From JAFECT01 sp964432415 (GTDB lineage Bacteria > Pseudomonadota > Alphaproteobacteria > Caulobacterales > Caulobacteraceae), in NCBI GenBank assembly GCA_964432415.1, contig CAYSNW010000010.1:1-64000 (forward strand): 64,000 nt of DNA, in the 5' to 3' direction. The stretch's first letter is position 1. The number at the start of each line of letters is the position of its first letter. This document shows, one piece after another, positions 19,250 through 28,255 of this stretch. A model generated the notes under the pieces. The model did not search any database and had not been told where the DNA came from. It saw only the letters and a list, made by a program, of their open reading frames with translations. A program made the translations under genes and the position numbers.

Positions 19250-20461
19250 ATGCGACGCCTTGTTCTCGCCCTTGCCGCCACGGCCGCCCTTCTCGGCGCG
19301 GGCGCCGCGGCCGCGGCCCAGAAGTCGATCAAGGACCCGGCGGAATACAACGCCTACATCACGGCGCTGAACACCGCCGATCCGGCGGCCAGGGCGGCGG
19401 CGATGGACGCCTTCCTGAAGGCCTATCCCTCCAGCATCATGGTCACCGATGCGCTGGAACAGGAGATGGCCGGCTGGCAGCAGGCCGGCGACGCCGCCCG
19501 GGTCGAGGAGACCGCCCGGCGCCTGATCGCCGCCAATCCGACCCATGTGCGGGCGCTGGCCATCCTGGCGGCCCTGGTGCGCCAGCACGGCAGTCCGGCG
19601 GCGGCGGACGAGGCCGGCGGCTATGCGGAACGCGGCGTCGCGGCCCTGAAGACCTGGACCCGGCCCGAGGAGATGAGCGAACAGGACTACGCCACGGTTC
19701 GCGGCCAGATGATCCCGATCTTCGCTGGCGCGCTCGGCTACCGGGCCCTCAATCGCAAGGACTATGTCGGCGCGCGGCCCTTCTATCTCCAGGCCCTGGC
19801 CAACGATCCGGGCGACCTGTCCAACGCCTACCAGCTGGCCATCGCCGACCTGGAGGGATCGCCCCAGGACGTCACCGGTTTCTGGTGGGCGGCGCGGGCC
19901 ATGCATCTGGCCGAATCCAACCTTCCGGCCCGCAACCAGATCGAGACCTGGGCGAAGGCTCGGTACCAGCGCTATCACGGCGGGCTCGATGGCTGGGACC
20001 AGGTGGTGGCGCAGGGCGCCAAGGGTCAGGCGCCGCCGGCGAGCTTCGGGATCGCCCGGGCCCCGACCGCGGCGGAACTGGCGGTCAAGGCGGTGCGCGA
20101 GAACGACCCGGCCAGCCTGTCGCTTGGCGACTGGGCCTTCGTGCTCAATCAGCGCGATGCCTCGCCGGAGAACAAGGCGGCCGCGGAAAAGGTCTGGAAC
20201 GCCATCCAGGCGCGCCAGCAGAACGGCAAGGCGCGCTTCAAGCTGCAGCTACGGGTGCGTAACCCCTCGCCGGGCGGCTTCGACGCCGAGGTGGTCGATG
20301 ACGGCCCTTCGGCCCAACCGGTAACGGTTCGGGTGCACCTGCGCCTGGGGCTGCCGGGCAAGCCCATCGACAGCCGGGTGACGGTCACCGGCGTGTTCAC
20401 GACCTACAATGTCGATCCGTTCAAGTTCCACCTGGAAGACGCCGCCTACGAAGCCGACTGA
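19250..20461 (+). CDS. exported TPR-like helical repeat protein
   Basis: 403 residues with signal peptide (cleavage near AAAAAQK, about 24). Residues 30-235 look like TPR-type helical pairs (AYITALNTADPAARAAAMDA; RVEETARRLIAANPTHVRAL; DYVGARPFYLQALANDPGDL). The C-terminal 100 residues carry a beta-rich VRVHLRLGLPGKPIDSRVTV segment. Starts 4 bp after the lipoprotein gene, so they are translated from one message; likely a periplasmic scaffold partner of that lipoprotein (inference). Confidence 0.75.
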   Translation: MRRLVLALAATAALLGAGAAAAAQKSIKDPAEYNAYITALNTADPAARAAAMDAFLKAYPSSIMVTDALEQEMAGWQQAGDAARVEETARRLIAANPTHVRALAILAALVRQHGSPAAADEAGGYAERGVAALKTWTRPEEMSEQDYATVRGQMIPIFAGALGYRALNRKDYVGARPFYLQALANDPGDLSNAYQLAIADLEGSPQDVTGFWWAARAMHLAESNLPARNQIETWAKARYQRYHGGLDGWDQVVAQGAKGQAPPASFGIARAPTAAELAVKAVRENDPASLSLGDWAFVLNQRDASPENKAAAEKVWNAIQARQQNGKARFKLQLRVRNPSPGGFDAEVVDDGPSAQPVTVRVHLRLGLPGKPIDSRVTVTGVFTTYNVDPFKFHLEDAAYEAD

Positions 20462-20479
20462 CCGCGAAGGGTTCCGCCG

Positions 20480-21223
20480 ATGTTGCGCCTGATTGTAGTC
20501 CTGGCGCTGGCGACGACACCGCAACACGTCACGCCTGCCTATGCCGCCGGCGCGACCCGGGTCTGGCTCGACGGGGCGGTCCTGGCGGTGCGGATGGACG
20601 TGTCGGGCCCGGTGCTGTCGCTGGCCTCGCCGGACCGGCGGTCGACAGTGAGGGGCCGGTTCCTTCCGGGGCGCGTCGAGCACATCGTCCTGAGCACCAG
20701 CGGCGCGCTCGGCCGTCACAGCCTGACCATCAGCCCTGACGCCAATTCCGAACTGATGTGGGCGCCGGGCTCGAACGCCTTCTTCGTGACGGTCAACGAG
20801 GGCGGCCTGGTCGGCGGCTACGACCTGATCGCCGCCGGCCGTTTTCGCGGCGGGTATGAGGTCCGCAAGCTGGGCGCCCGGGTGCGGCGGGCCTACGGCG
20901 CTTCGCCCTGCGACGACGGCGAACAGGTCAATGTCGCCGGGGTCGGCTGGCTGCCTAATGGCCACCTGATCGCCGCCGCGGAGGTTCCCCCGCACAGCGC
21001 CTGCGACTTCATGGGGACCTTCAAGGCCTTCGAGATCGACGTCGGCCGCGGCCGTGTGGTCGGCCGTTGGCGCCAGCTGGAGGCCAAGCGGCGGTTCTCC
21101 GCGATGCTGGGGCCGCGCTTGCAGGGAAGCTGGGACGACTGCGCCCGGGACCCTTCGGCCTGCGTGCGGCCGCAAGGCGCGCGCGGCGGCGCCCCCCTGC
21201 CGAAGGTTCTGCCGAAACTGTAA
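20480..21223 (+). CDS. exported protein of unknown function
   Basis: 247 residues with an N-terminal signal sequence (about 1-23). The mature chain has repeated beta-like segments (VWLDGAVLAVRMDVSGPVLS; ELMWAPGSNAFFVTVNEGG; GVGWLPNGHLIAAAEVP), reminiscent of beta-propeller blades, with Cys pairs near the middle and C-terminus (CDDG, ACDF, CARDPSAC) that could form disulfides. Third gene of the exported trio, 18 bp after the TPR-like gene. No family recognised. Confidence 0.7.
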   Translation: MLRLIVVLALATTPQHVTPAYAAGATRVWLDGAVLAVRMDVSGPVLSLASPDRRSTVRGRFLPGRVEHIVLSTSGALGRHSLTISPDANSELMWAPGSNAFFVTVNEGGLVGGYDLIAAGRFRGGYEVRKLGARVRRAYGASPCDDGEQVNVAGVGWLPNGHLIAAAEVPPHSACDFMGTFKAFEIDVGRGRVVGRWRQLEAKRRFSAMLGPRLQGSWDDCARDPSACVRPQGARGGAPLPKVLPKL

Positions 21224-21228
21224 GGCGT

Positions 21229-21262
21229 TCGCCGCGACGGACCGCTCGGCCCGCCGCGGCGA
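21229..21262. other. GC-rich hairpin between convergent genes
   Basis: TCGCCGCG (21229-21236) pairs perfectly with CGCGGCGA (21255-21262). It lies between the stops of two convergent genes and could end either transcript, but there is no T-tract. Confidence 0.4.
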
Positions 21263-21268
21263 TATCGA

Positions 21269-22441
21269 TCAGGCCTTGGCCGATTTGAGCGGCAGGCCCT
21301 GGGCCAGCAGGGCGCCGAAGCCCAGGATGCAGGCCACGAACCAGACCCAGCCGCCGATGAAGGGCACCGCGCCCAGGCCAGCGACGATGACGCCGCCGAG
21401 CAGCGACCAGAGGATCAGGGCGCCGTAGCCCGTCTCACCCTTGCCCTGTCCCGCGAGCGAACGGATCAGGTGGCCGACGCCGGAGGCTGTCGCGACGCCG
21501 CCGAGCAGCAGGCCCAGGCACCAGAACAGCATCAGCATGCCCGCAGCGCCGATCCCGATCACGGTGAACAGCAGGGCGAAGCACAGGATCGGAATGCCGA
21601 TCAGTCCGACCAGGCCCGCGACCACCGGAACCACGGGGTTGCGCGCGATCAGGCCGCCGGCCCGCCCGACGGCGCCGGGCAGCAGGCCGGCGAAGACCAG
21701 CACCATGACCAGGAAGGAGGCGACGCCCCAGGCCTTGCTGGCGAAGTGCTGCATCGGGGTGCGCACCATCTTGCCGTGGCGGTGTTCGTTGGGCGGCAGG
21801 ATGGTCTTCTTGCCGGTGATCACCGCCTGGGGCGAGATCTCCACGGACGTGCCGCGATAGGACAGGTCGCCGCCGATGCGGGCGTTTGGTCCGATCACGA
21901 TATGGGTCCCTTCCAGCCTGACGTCGCCGGTGACCGCGGAGTCGAGGCGCACGTCCTGGCCCGCCGCGATCAGCTGGCCGCCGATCGGGGACTCGATGGT
22001 CAGGCTCTTGCCCATCAGGATGGCCGAACCGGTGACGTGGAAGGCCGATTTCAGCTGCACGCTCTCGCCCATGGCGATGACCGCGTCGCCGGACTGGCCG
22101 CTCTCCAGCCGCAGGTCCTTGGCCGCGCCGAAATAGTCACGCGCATCGCCGTCGGTGACGGTTACGGTCTGGCCGGCGCTGAACACGTGGTCGGCGGTGG
22201 TCTTGTCCACCGTCACGTCGCCGCCGATGGCGAAGACGTCGTGGGTCGACTTGACCTGGACGTGGGCGGTCTTGCCGTGGGCGAAGACGATGTCGGTCTT
22301 CTCGCCGGTGACCTCGGTCTTGTCGCCATTGCTTATCTCAACCGCGCTGGCCGAGCCGGCGGCCAGGGCGAAGCCGGCGATGACCAGTACGCGTACGCTG
22401 CGCGCCATGCGCTGCGCGAATGACAAATCCTTTGTAGCCAT
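21269..22441 (-). CDS. bactofilin-like beta-repeat protein with membrane C-terminus
   Basis: 390 residues: signal peptide or first helix (15-33), a long right-handed beta-helix-like region (about 35-225) with regularly spaced G-D/V-x-V turns (HDVFAIGGDVTVDKTTADHV; GDAVIAMGESVQLKSAFHV; GDVRLEGTHIVIGPNARIGG) resembling the polymer-forming bactofilin fold, then four membrane helices (240-385). The beta part probably lies in the periplasm, unlike cytosolic bactofilins. The palindrome CACGGT-T-ACCGTG lies 44 bp upstream of the ATG. Role unknown; envelope scaffold or sensor is plausible. Confidence 0.75.
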   Translation of the reverse strand: MATKDLSFAQRMARSVRVLVIAGFALAAGSASAVEISNGDKTEVTGEKTDIVFAHGKTAHVQVKSTHDVFAIGGDVTVDKTTADHVFSAGQTVTVTDGDARDYFGAAKDLRLESGQSGDAVIAMGESVQLKSAFHVTGSAILMGKSLTIESPIGGQLIAAGQDVRLDSAVTGDVRLEGTHIVIGPNARIGGDLSYRGTSVEISPQAVITGKKTILPPNEHRHGKMVRTPMQHFASKAWGVASFLVMVLVFAGLLPGAVGRAGGLIARNPVVPVVAGLVGLIGIPILCFALLFTVIGIGAAGMLMLFWCLGLLLGGVATASGVGHLIRSLAGQGKGETGYGALILWSLLGGVIVAGLGAVPFIGGWVWFVACILGFGALLAQGLPLKSAKA

Positions 22442-22484
22442 GGGATCCCCCCCTCGGGCCGTCTCTCGAAGGCCGGCAACATAA

Positions 22485-22497
22485 CACGGTTACCGTG
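22485..22497. promoter_or_regulatory. candidate operator palindrome
   Basis: CACGGT-T-ACCGTG, perfect 6-bp arms around one base, 44 bp upstream of the bactofilin-like gene and before its neighbour's 3' end. It could bind a dimeric regulator; none is identified. Confidence 0.35.
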
Positions 22498-22553
22498 ACG
22501 CGCCGATGTCGTGTTCAATCGGAGAGTTTGAAGGCGACGGTCCGGCCGCGGGC

Positions 22554-22973
22554 TCAGGCGACGGCGTCCCGGTCGGGCCGCCGGATCGCCCAGAAGGTCA
22601 AGGCGCCCGCGGCGCCGGCGACCGGGAAGGCGAGGATCGTCCAGCCGAAGTCCTTGATGTTGAAGCCGCCGATATAGGCGATGGCGGCCAGGATCGACAG
22701 GGCGACGCCGGTCAAGACGTACGCCGCCCACGTTCGCCGTCCGGCCCGCCAGAGCAGGGCGTGTGAGACGAGACAGAACGGCAGGCATCCGGCGACCCAC
22801 AGCCCCGAGACGTAGAACCCCATGATCAGCCAGCCAACGGGCTTGATCTGGATCAGATCGGTGGGCTTCGGCGGCGGGCCGAACCAGGCGGGGGCGGTGA
22901 CGAGGGCGGATATCACCAGCGTAGCGACTAACCCGCCGCCGATCAGTCCCAGTGCGGTCCGCCCCCATTTCAT
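22554..22973 (-). CDS. small four-helix membrane protein
   Basis: 139 residues with four hydrophobic segments (5-28, 46-70, 82-104, 111-130). Polar loops contain PPPKPTDLIQIKPVG and a basic RRAG-like turn. No family recognised. It follows the cyclophilin gene by 4 bp on the same strand, so the two are probably co-transcribed. Confidence 0.7.
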   Translation of the reverse strand: MKWGRTALGLIGGGLVATLVISALVTAPAWFGPPPKPTDLIQIKPVGWLIMGFYVSGLWVAGCLPFCLVSHALLWRAGRRTWAAYVLTGVALSILAAIAYIGGFNIKDFGWTILAFPVAGAAGALTFWAIRRPDRDAVA

Positions 22974-22977
22974 CGGA

Positions 22978-23448
22978 TCAGGCGTCCGCCGCCACCTTCG
23001 CGCTGACGATCTTGCCGGGCGCCCGGGGCGGTTCGCCCTTGGGCAGGGCGTCCACCGCGTCCATGCCGTCGGTGACCTCGCCCCAGACGGTGTACTGGCC
23101 GTCGAGGAAGCGGGCGTCGTCGAAGCAGATGAAGAACTGGCTGTTGGCGCTGTTCGGATTGGAGGAGCGCGCCATGGAGCAGACGCCGCGCACGTGCGGC
23201 TCCCGGGAGAATTCCGCCGGCAGGTTCGGTTTTTTGGATCCGCCCATGCCCGAGCCGGTCGGATCGCCGCCCTGGGCCATGAAGCCCGGGATCACCCGGT
23301 GGAAGACCACGCCGTCGTAGAAACCCTCGCGCGCCAGTTCCTTGATGCGCGCGACGTGGCCGGGGGCCAGGTCGGGACGCAGGCGGATGGTCACGTCACC
23401 GGTGTCGAGGCTGAGGATCAGGGTGTTTTCAGGATCGGCGTCGGCCAT
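22978..23448 (-). CDS. cyclophilin-type peptidyl-prolyl cis-trans isomerase
   Basis: 156 residues, cytosolic (no signal). Hallmarks: GFYDGVVFHRVIPGFMAQGG (catalytic Arg in FHR), then NSANSQFFICF and YTVWGEVTDGMDAVD. The long frame upstream is non-coding; ATG 23448 has an ideal AAGGAG ribosome site. Accelerates proline isomerisation during folding; PpiB-like by size. Confidence 0.93.
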   Translation of the reverse strand: MADADPENTLILSLDTGDVTIRLRPDLAPGHVARIKELAREGFYDGVVFHRVIPGFMAQGGDPTGSGMGGSKKPNLPAEFSREPHVRGVCSMARSSNPNSANSQFFICFDDARFLDGQYTVWGEVTDGMDAVDALPKGEPPRAPGKIVSAKVAADA

Positions 23449-23524
23449 CGGGGCTCCTTGGCGTTTGGGGGCGTCGTGCATAGATCGGGTCCCTGTCGCG
23501 CAATTCCGTCCCGGGAGCAACCGC

Positions 23525-23947
23525 ATGACGCCGCTGTACACCGCCATCGCCAGCACAACCGGCTCCGGCCGCAACGGAGGCCACGGCTCGACCTCCGACG
23601 GCCGGCTCAAGGTCGACTTCTCCATGCCGAAGGAGCTGGGCGGCCCGGGCGGGGAGGGGACCAACCCCGAACAGCTGGTCGCCCTGGGCTATTCAGCCTG
23701 TTTCGAATCGGCCCTGCATTTCGTGGCCGGCCGCAAGGGCGTGAAGCTGACCGACCCGAAGGTGACGGTGAAGGTCGAGATGGGCCGCAAGCCCGAGGGC
23801 GGCTTCGCCTTCGAGTTCGACATCGAGGCCTCCGTGCCCGGCCTGTCGCCCGAGGAGGCCGCGGCCCTGGTGGCCGAGGCGCACGAGGTCTGTCCCTACT
23901 CCAACGCCTTCAGGAACGGCGCGCCGACGCGGGCCCGGGCGGTCTGA
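23525..23947 (+). CDS. organic hydroperoxide resistance protein (Ohr/OsmC family)
   Basis: 140 residues. The two reactive cysteines are present: Cys59 in GYSACFESAL (peroxidatic) and Cys123 in EVCPYSNA (resolving), with the Ohr motif GGEGTNPEQLVALGYSACF. Reduces organic and fatty-acid hydroperoxides using lipoylated protein partners. Start ATG 23525 gives the typical MxxLYTA N-terminus. No MarR/OhrR gene lies beside it, so regulation is not evident here. Confidence 0.93.
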   Translation: MTPLYTAIASTTGSGRNGGHGSTSDGRLKVDFSMPKELGGPGGEGTNPEQLVALGYSACFESALHFVAGRKGVKLTDPKVTVKVEMGRKPEGGFAFEFDIEASVPGLSPEEAAALVAEAHEVCPYSNAFRNGAPTRARAV

Positions 23948-24027
23948 GGCGGAGCCGTCACGCTCTCCCCACTGGCGGCGCGCCCGCGGCATGGTCTAGG
24001 GTGCGGTTTCAAATATGGGGGGATCGC

Positions 24028-26163
24028 ATGAATATCCGCACCATTCTGGGCGCCGCGCTGGCGGCCGCCCTGTGCGCGCCCGCCGCCTGGGCCGCCGATC
24101 CTGCGCCAACCAAGGCCGTCCTCACCCACGAGACCCTGTGGATGATGAAGCGGGTGGGCGCCCCCGCCGTCAGTCCGGACGGCAAATGGGTGATCTATAG
24201 CCTTACCGAACCCTCCTATGAGGCCGACAAGGCGGTCAGCGACCTCTGGCTTGTCCCCGCCGACGGTTCCCAGGCCCCGCGACGGCTGACCAACACCAAG
24301 GCGGGCGAGGGCGACGTCGCCTGGTCCCCCGACAGCCGCTCCATCGCCTTTTCCACCAAGCGCGAAGGCGATGACGCCGCCCAGATCTATGTGCTGGACC
24401 TGGCGGGCGGCGGCGAGGCCCGCCGCGTGACCTCGCTGTCCACCGGCGCCTCGCACCCCCTGTGGCGCCCCGACGGCCAGGCCCTGCTGTTCGAGACCTC
24501 GGTCTGGCCGAACGCCGCCGACGACGAGGCCAACAAGAAGGCGGCCGCGGAGCGCAAGGCGCTGAAGTACAACGTGCGCGCCTATGAGCACTATCCGGTG
24601 CGCTACTGGAACGAGTGGCTGGACGATCGCCAGCCCACACTCGAGGTGCAGTCCCTGGAGCCGGGCGCCAAGCCGCACGACCTGCTGTCCTCCACCAGGA
24701 TGGCCCGGACGTCCGGATTCTTCGGCCAGCAGAACGACAGCGGCGTCACCCTGTCGCCTGCGTGGAGTCCCGACGGCAAGGAGGTGGTGTTCATCGCCAC
24801 CACCGAGCGCTGGAACGCAGCCTTCTCCGATGTGGGCTACCGCGTCTGGCGCATGCCCGCCGACGGCGGCGCCGAGCCGGCGGCCATCACCACCGCCAAG
24901 GGCGATTACGGCGACCTGAGCTTCAGCCCCGACGGCAAGAGCCTGTTCTTCAACTTCGCGCCTCAGGACGAGGAGATCTATCACCTGTCGCGCCTGCATC
25001 GGATGGGTTGGGGCGCCCAGACCACCGCACCGGCCCTCGTGACGCAGGACTTCGACAAGGAGGCGACCCGTTTCGCCCCGTCGGCGGACGGCAAGACCAT
25101 CTATCTGCTGGTCGCCGAGGCTGGAAAGACCGGGCTCTACAGCGTGGCGTCCTCGGGCGGAAAGCCCGTGCGCCTGATCGAGCCCCCCACCGGCGGCTAT
25201 GCCGGGCTGGTGGTTCCGCAGAAGTCGGCCAAGCCCGAGTTGATCGCCACCTGGGCCTCCTCGGTCAACCCGGCCGAGATCGTGCGCATCGATCCGGCGG
25301 CGAAGACCCACGCCAACCTGACCCGGGTCAACACCGACCTGGCGGCGACCATCGACTGGGCTCCGCCCCAGCACTTCTGGTTCACCTCCAGCCGCGGGCG
25401 TCCGCTGCACAACATGATCGTGCTGCCGCCACACTTCGATCCGTCGAAGAAGTATCCGCTGCTGGTGTTCATCCATGGGGGCGCTGCATCCAACAACCCC
25501 GACCAGATCAGCCTGCGCTGGAATTACCACCTGCTGGCGGCCGGCGGTTACGTGATCCTGATGACCGACTACACGGGCTCGACCTCGTTCGGAGAGAAGT
25601 TCGCCCAGGCCATCAAGCACGATCCGCTCAAGGGCCCGGGCGTGGAGATCAACGAGGCGGTGGACGAGGCGCTCAAGCGCTACAGCTTCATCGACGGGAG
25701 CCGCATGTGCGCGGCCGGCGCCAGCTATGGCGGCCACCTGGTCAACTGGCTGGAGGGGTCCACCACGCGCTACCGCTGCATGATCAGTCACGCCGGCGAA
25801 GCGGACCTGTCCACCCAGTGGGGCACTTCGGACGGCAACTACGGCCGCGAGGTCACCAACGGCGGCCCGCCCTGGGAGGGCAACCCGATCTGGCGCGAGC
25901 AGAGCCCGATCACCTATGGCGCCCAGTGGAAGACCCCGATGCTGCTGTCGATCGGCGAGCGCGACTTCCGCGTGCCGCTGAACAACACCCTGGAATCCTG
26001 GGCGGTGCTGCAGCGTCAGAAGGTGCCCTCGCGCCTGCTGGTCTGGCCCGACGCCTGGCACTGGATCCTCAAGCCCGAGGACAGCCGGCATTTCTATCAG
26101 GAGGTGGACGCCTGGCTGGCGAGGTACCTGAAGGACGCGCCGCCCCCGGCAAAGGGCGGTTAG
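24028..26163 (+). CDS. exported S9-family prolyl oligopeptidase-type peptidase
   Basis: 711 residues with signal peptide (cleavage after AAWAA, about 22). Residues 45-420 form a WD40/PD40-like propeller (AVSPDGKWVIYS; LSPAWSPDGKEVVFIA), and the C-terminal alpha/beta hydrolase carries Ser566 in GASYGGH, Asp646 in ERDFRVP and His678 in AWHWI: a complete triad. Acts on peptides in the periplasm (dipeptidyl- or acylaminoacyl-peptidase type; specificity unclear). GGGGGGA precedes the ATG. Confidence 0.93.
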   Translation: MNIRTILGAALAAALCAPAAWAADPAPTKAVLTHETLWMMKRVGAPAVSPDGKWVIYSLTEPSYEADKAVSDLWLVPADGSQAPRRLTNTKAGEGDVAWSPDSRSIAFSTKREGDDAAQIYVLDLAGGGEARRVTSLSTGASHPLWRPDGQALLFETSVWPNAADDEANKKAAAERKALKYNVRAYEHYPVRYWNEWLDDRQPTLEVQSLEPGAKPHDLLSSTRMARTSGFFGQQNDSGVTLSPAWSPDGKEVVFIATTERWNAAFSDVGYRVWRMPADGGAEPAAITTAKGDYGDLSFSPDGKSLFFNFAPQDEEIYHLSRLHRMGWGAQTTAPALVTQDFDKEATRFAPSADGKTIYLLVAEAGKTGLYSVASSGGKPVRLIEPPTGGYAGLVVPQKSAKPELIATWASSVNPAEIVRIDPAAKTHANLTRVNTDLAATIDWAPPQHFWFTSSRGRPLHNMIVLPPHFDPSKKYPLLVFIHGGAASNNPDQISLRWNYHLLAAGGYVILMTDYTGSTSFGEKFAQAIKHDPLKGPGVEINEAVDEALKRYSFIDGSRMCAAGASYGGHLVNWLEGSTTRYRCMISHAGEADLSTQWGTSDGNYGREVTNGGPPWEGNPIWREQSPITYGAQWKTPMLLSIGERDFRVPLNNTLESWAVLQRQKVPSRLLVWPDAWHWILKPEDSRHFYQEVDAWLARYLKDAPPPAKGG

Positions 26164-26179
26164 TCGCGATGGGCGACCG

Positions 26180-27412
26180 CTAGCTGCTGTTCAGCTCTCG
26201 AAGACGCCGTCGCAGGAAAGCTGCGCGGAATTGCATCCCGGAGCTGTGGTCCGCTTCGATGGTCGGCAGCCAGGACTCGAGCATCACCCGGTCCCGAACC
26301 GGATCGATCGCATCGACTGCGACCCGACGGACCCGCACGGAACGGTCGGACAGCCCGCGTTGGATGAGCTGCGATTTCGGCAAATCGGAGTGAACCGGGC
26401 GCGTCCCTTGCTTTGGGACGGTTCGCCACCGGCCCATGGACTTGTCGGTCCAATCTTTTTCGAATCCATACTCCCGCCAGACTGCCGCTCCCTTGAGCAG
26501 AACCCTGAGGGCGAGGGCTCTGAGAGCGGGTTGGACAGCGTGACGCGACAGGTCGGCTAACGACGCATCGAACCCTTCGTGCCGCAAGGCCTGTTCGAGC
26601 ACCACCGTCGTCGGTCCCGTTCGAGATCGGCTCAGGGTTGCCGCAATCTCCTGGATCACATCTGGCCGCGCGAAAACACGGTCAAGAGTGAGACGTTCCG
26701 AGGTCCACCGACCCCAGAGTAATGATTGAGGCAAGAGGTAGAATGCCGCTTGCGCAATGACTTCCGGCGCGGTCTCCGGAAAGATGCGTTCCGCGCAGTC
26801 GCTGGCGGCTTGGCGCACCTGCGGAACCCAGTCGTTCATCCGAGTGACAAGAGCGCTGAAGAGGAATGCTCCAGTCGGCGGGGAAGTGATCTTGGTCAGC
26901 GCCGCTTCACGCAGGTGGCCATTACGATGGAAGAGGTAAAGCCACGCGATTTCCGGTGCGACCTCGAAGATGTCCTTCGCGCCCGGACCAGCGCGAACTT
27001 CTCTGACACCTGTTGACCAGCGATCCAGTCCCGCCGCGTAGGCGATTTGATGTTCCCACTGCGGCAGGCGTTCCGATGGGACGCCGGCCAGATATCGGAC
27101 GGCTTCCGCAACGTCCGCCGGATCGATCCTTCGTCTCACCAGGCTTGTCGAAATCCGTAACAGCGGCTCGAGCAATGCAGGCGGCATTGGCGGCAGCCAT
27201 GGGGTTGGAGCCAGGTCCCGGATCATCAGGTGGCCGAGGATCCGGAGCCCAATGCCCAGAAATCCCACTAGAAATGCTGCAGCGGTCAAGCCTCGTGTCG
27301 GCCGGAAGAAGTCGTAGGTGACCGCGAGCAGGAAGAATCCGTAGGAAACCACGCTCGCCACAGTGAGTAGGAAGTTGAGCGTCCTCCGAGTTTGAAATGA
27401 CAGATAGATCAA
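26180..27412 (-). CDS. membrane-anchored helical-repeat protein, atypical composition
   Basis: 410 residues. Two N-terminal membrane helices (11-31, 41-62) precede a long alpha-helical cytosolic part with HEAT-like arginine/aspartate repeats (WVPQVRQAASDCAERIFPET; RGLSDRSVRVRRVAVDAIDP). Base composition and codon use are visibly less GC-rich than neighbours (many TTT, AAA, AAT and GTT-type codons), suggesting acquisition by transfer. The longest frame starts with TTG at 27412 and has no good ribosome site, so the start is uncertain. No specific family recognised. Confidence 0.65.
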   Translation of the reverse strand: MIYLSFQTRRTLNFLLTVASVVSYGFFLLAVTYDFFRPTRGLTAAAFLVGFLGIGLRILGHLMIRDLAPTPWLPPMPPALLEPLLRISTSLVRRRIDPADVAEAVRYLAGVPSERLPQWEHQIAYAAGLDRWSTGVREVRAGPGAKDIFEVAPEIAWLYLFHRNGHLREAALTKITSPPTGAFLFSALVTRMNDWVPQVRQAASDCAERIFPETAPEVIAQAAFYLLPQSLLWGRWTSERLTLDRVFARPDVIQEIAATLSRSRTGPTTVVLEQALRHEGFDASLADLSRHAVQPALRALALRVLLKGAAVWREYGFEKDWTDKSMGRWRTVPKQGTRPVHSDLPKSQLIQRGLSDRSVRVRRVAVDAIDPVRDRVMLESWLPTIEADHSSGMQFRAAFLRRRLRELNSS

Positions 27413-27534
27413 GGGCGAATTCCGCGACGGACCGGGTGTCGGATCAAGCCTAGCTTTTCATCTTCCGCGGGTCATTGGCGTTTCGGTGAATCACACGGGT
27501 CGCGCCCTCGCCGTGAAGGCCCTATGACGTCGTC

Positions 27535-28242
27535 ATGGCTGACGAGATCGAAAAGCGGCGGATGGTGCGCCCGCCCACGGGCGGGTCGGCGGAGGGGCGC
27601 AATGTGAAGCGCACCCTGAAGACGGCCGAGGGCCGCACCCTGTCGTCCCAGAAGTGGCTGGAGCGCCAACTCACCGACCCCTACGTCCAGAAGGCCAAGG
27701 CCGAGGGCTGGCGCTCGCGCGCCGCCTTCAAGCTGATCGAGATCGACGACCGCTTCCACCTGATCAAGCGCGGCTCCAAGGTCATCGACCTGGGGTGCGC
27801 GCCGGGGGGCTGGGTGCAGGTGGCGCTCAAGCGCGGCGCCTCCGACGTCATCGGCGTGGACCTGCTGTTGGTCGACCCGATCCCCGGCTCCGAGATGATC
27901 CAGGCTGACTTCACCGAGCCCGGCGTCGGCGAGAAGCTGATGCAGATGCTGGGCGGGCAGCCCGACATCGTGCTGTCGGACATGGCCCACAACACCGTCG
28001 GCCACAAACAGACCGACCACCTCAAGATCGTCGGCCTGATCGAGGCGGCCGCGGACTTCGCCATGGAAAACCTCAAGCCGGGCGGTGTGTTCGTGACCAA
28101 GAACTTCCAGGGCGGCTCCGCCGGCGACGTGCTCAACCAGCTCAAGCTGGCCTTCGCCGACGTGAAGTTCGTCAAGCCCAAGGCCAGCCGGCAGGGGTCG
28201 AGCGAGGTCTATCTGGTGGCCATGGGATTCCGGGGCCGCTGA
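27535..28242 (+). CDS. rlmE: 23S rRNA (uridine-2'-O-)-methyltransferase RlmE (FtsJ/RrmJ)
   Basis: 235 residues. After a basic N-terminal extension, SRAAFKLIEIDDRFHLIKRG supplies the catalytic Lys66, SKVIDLGCAPGGWVQVAL (82-99) is the SAM site, LSDMAHN carries the catalytic Asp, and FVTKNFQGG the second Lys. Methylates U2552 in the ribosomal A-loop, needed for late large-subunit assembly. The N-terminal 45-residue basic tail is longer than in E. coli but usual for alphaproteobacteria. Confidence 0.95.
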   Translation: MADEIEKRRMVRPPTGGSAEGRNVKRTLKTAEGRTLSSQKWLERQLTDPYVQKAKAEGWRSRAAFKLIEIDDRFHLIKRGSKVIDLGCAPGGWVQVALKRGASDVIGVDLLLVDPIPGSEMIQADFTEPGVGEKLMQMLGGQPDIVLSDMAHNTVGHKQTDHLKIVGLIEAAADFAMENLKPGGVFVTKNFQGGSAGDVLNQLKLAFADVKFVKPKASRQGSSEVYLVAMGFRGR

Positions 28243-28255
28243 GGGTCGCGAGGCC

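Noticed and set aside
22822..24027. Upstream extension of the S9 peptidase frame
   Set aside because: Antisense to the cyclophilin gene and out of frame with Ohr; a strong ribosome site and signal peptide mark ATG 24028.
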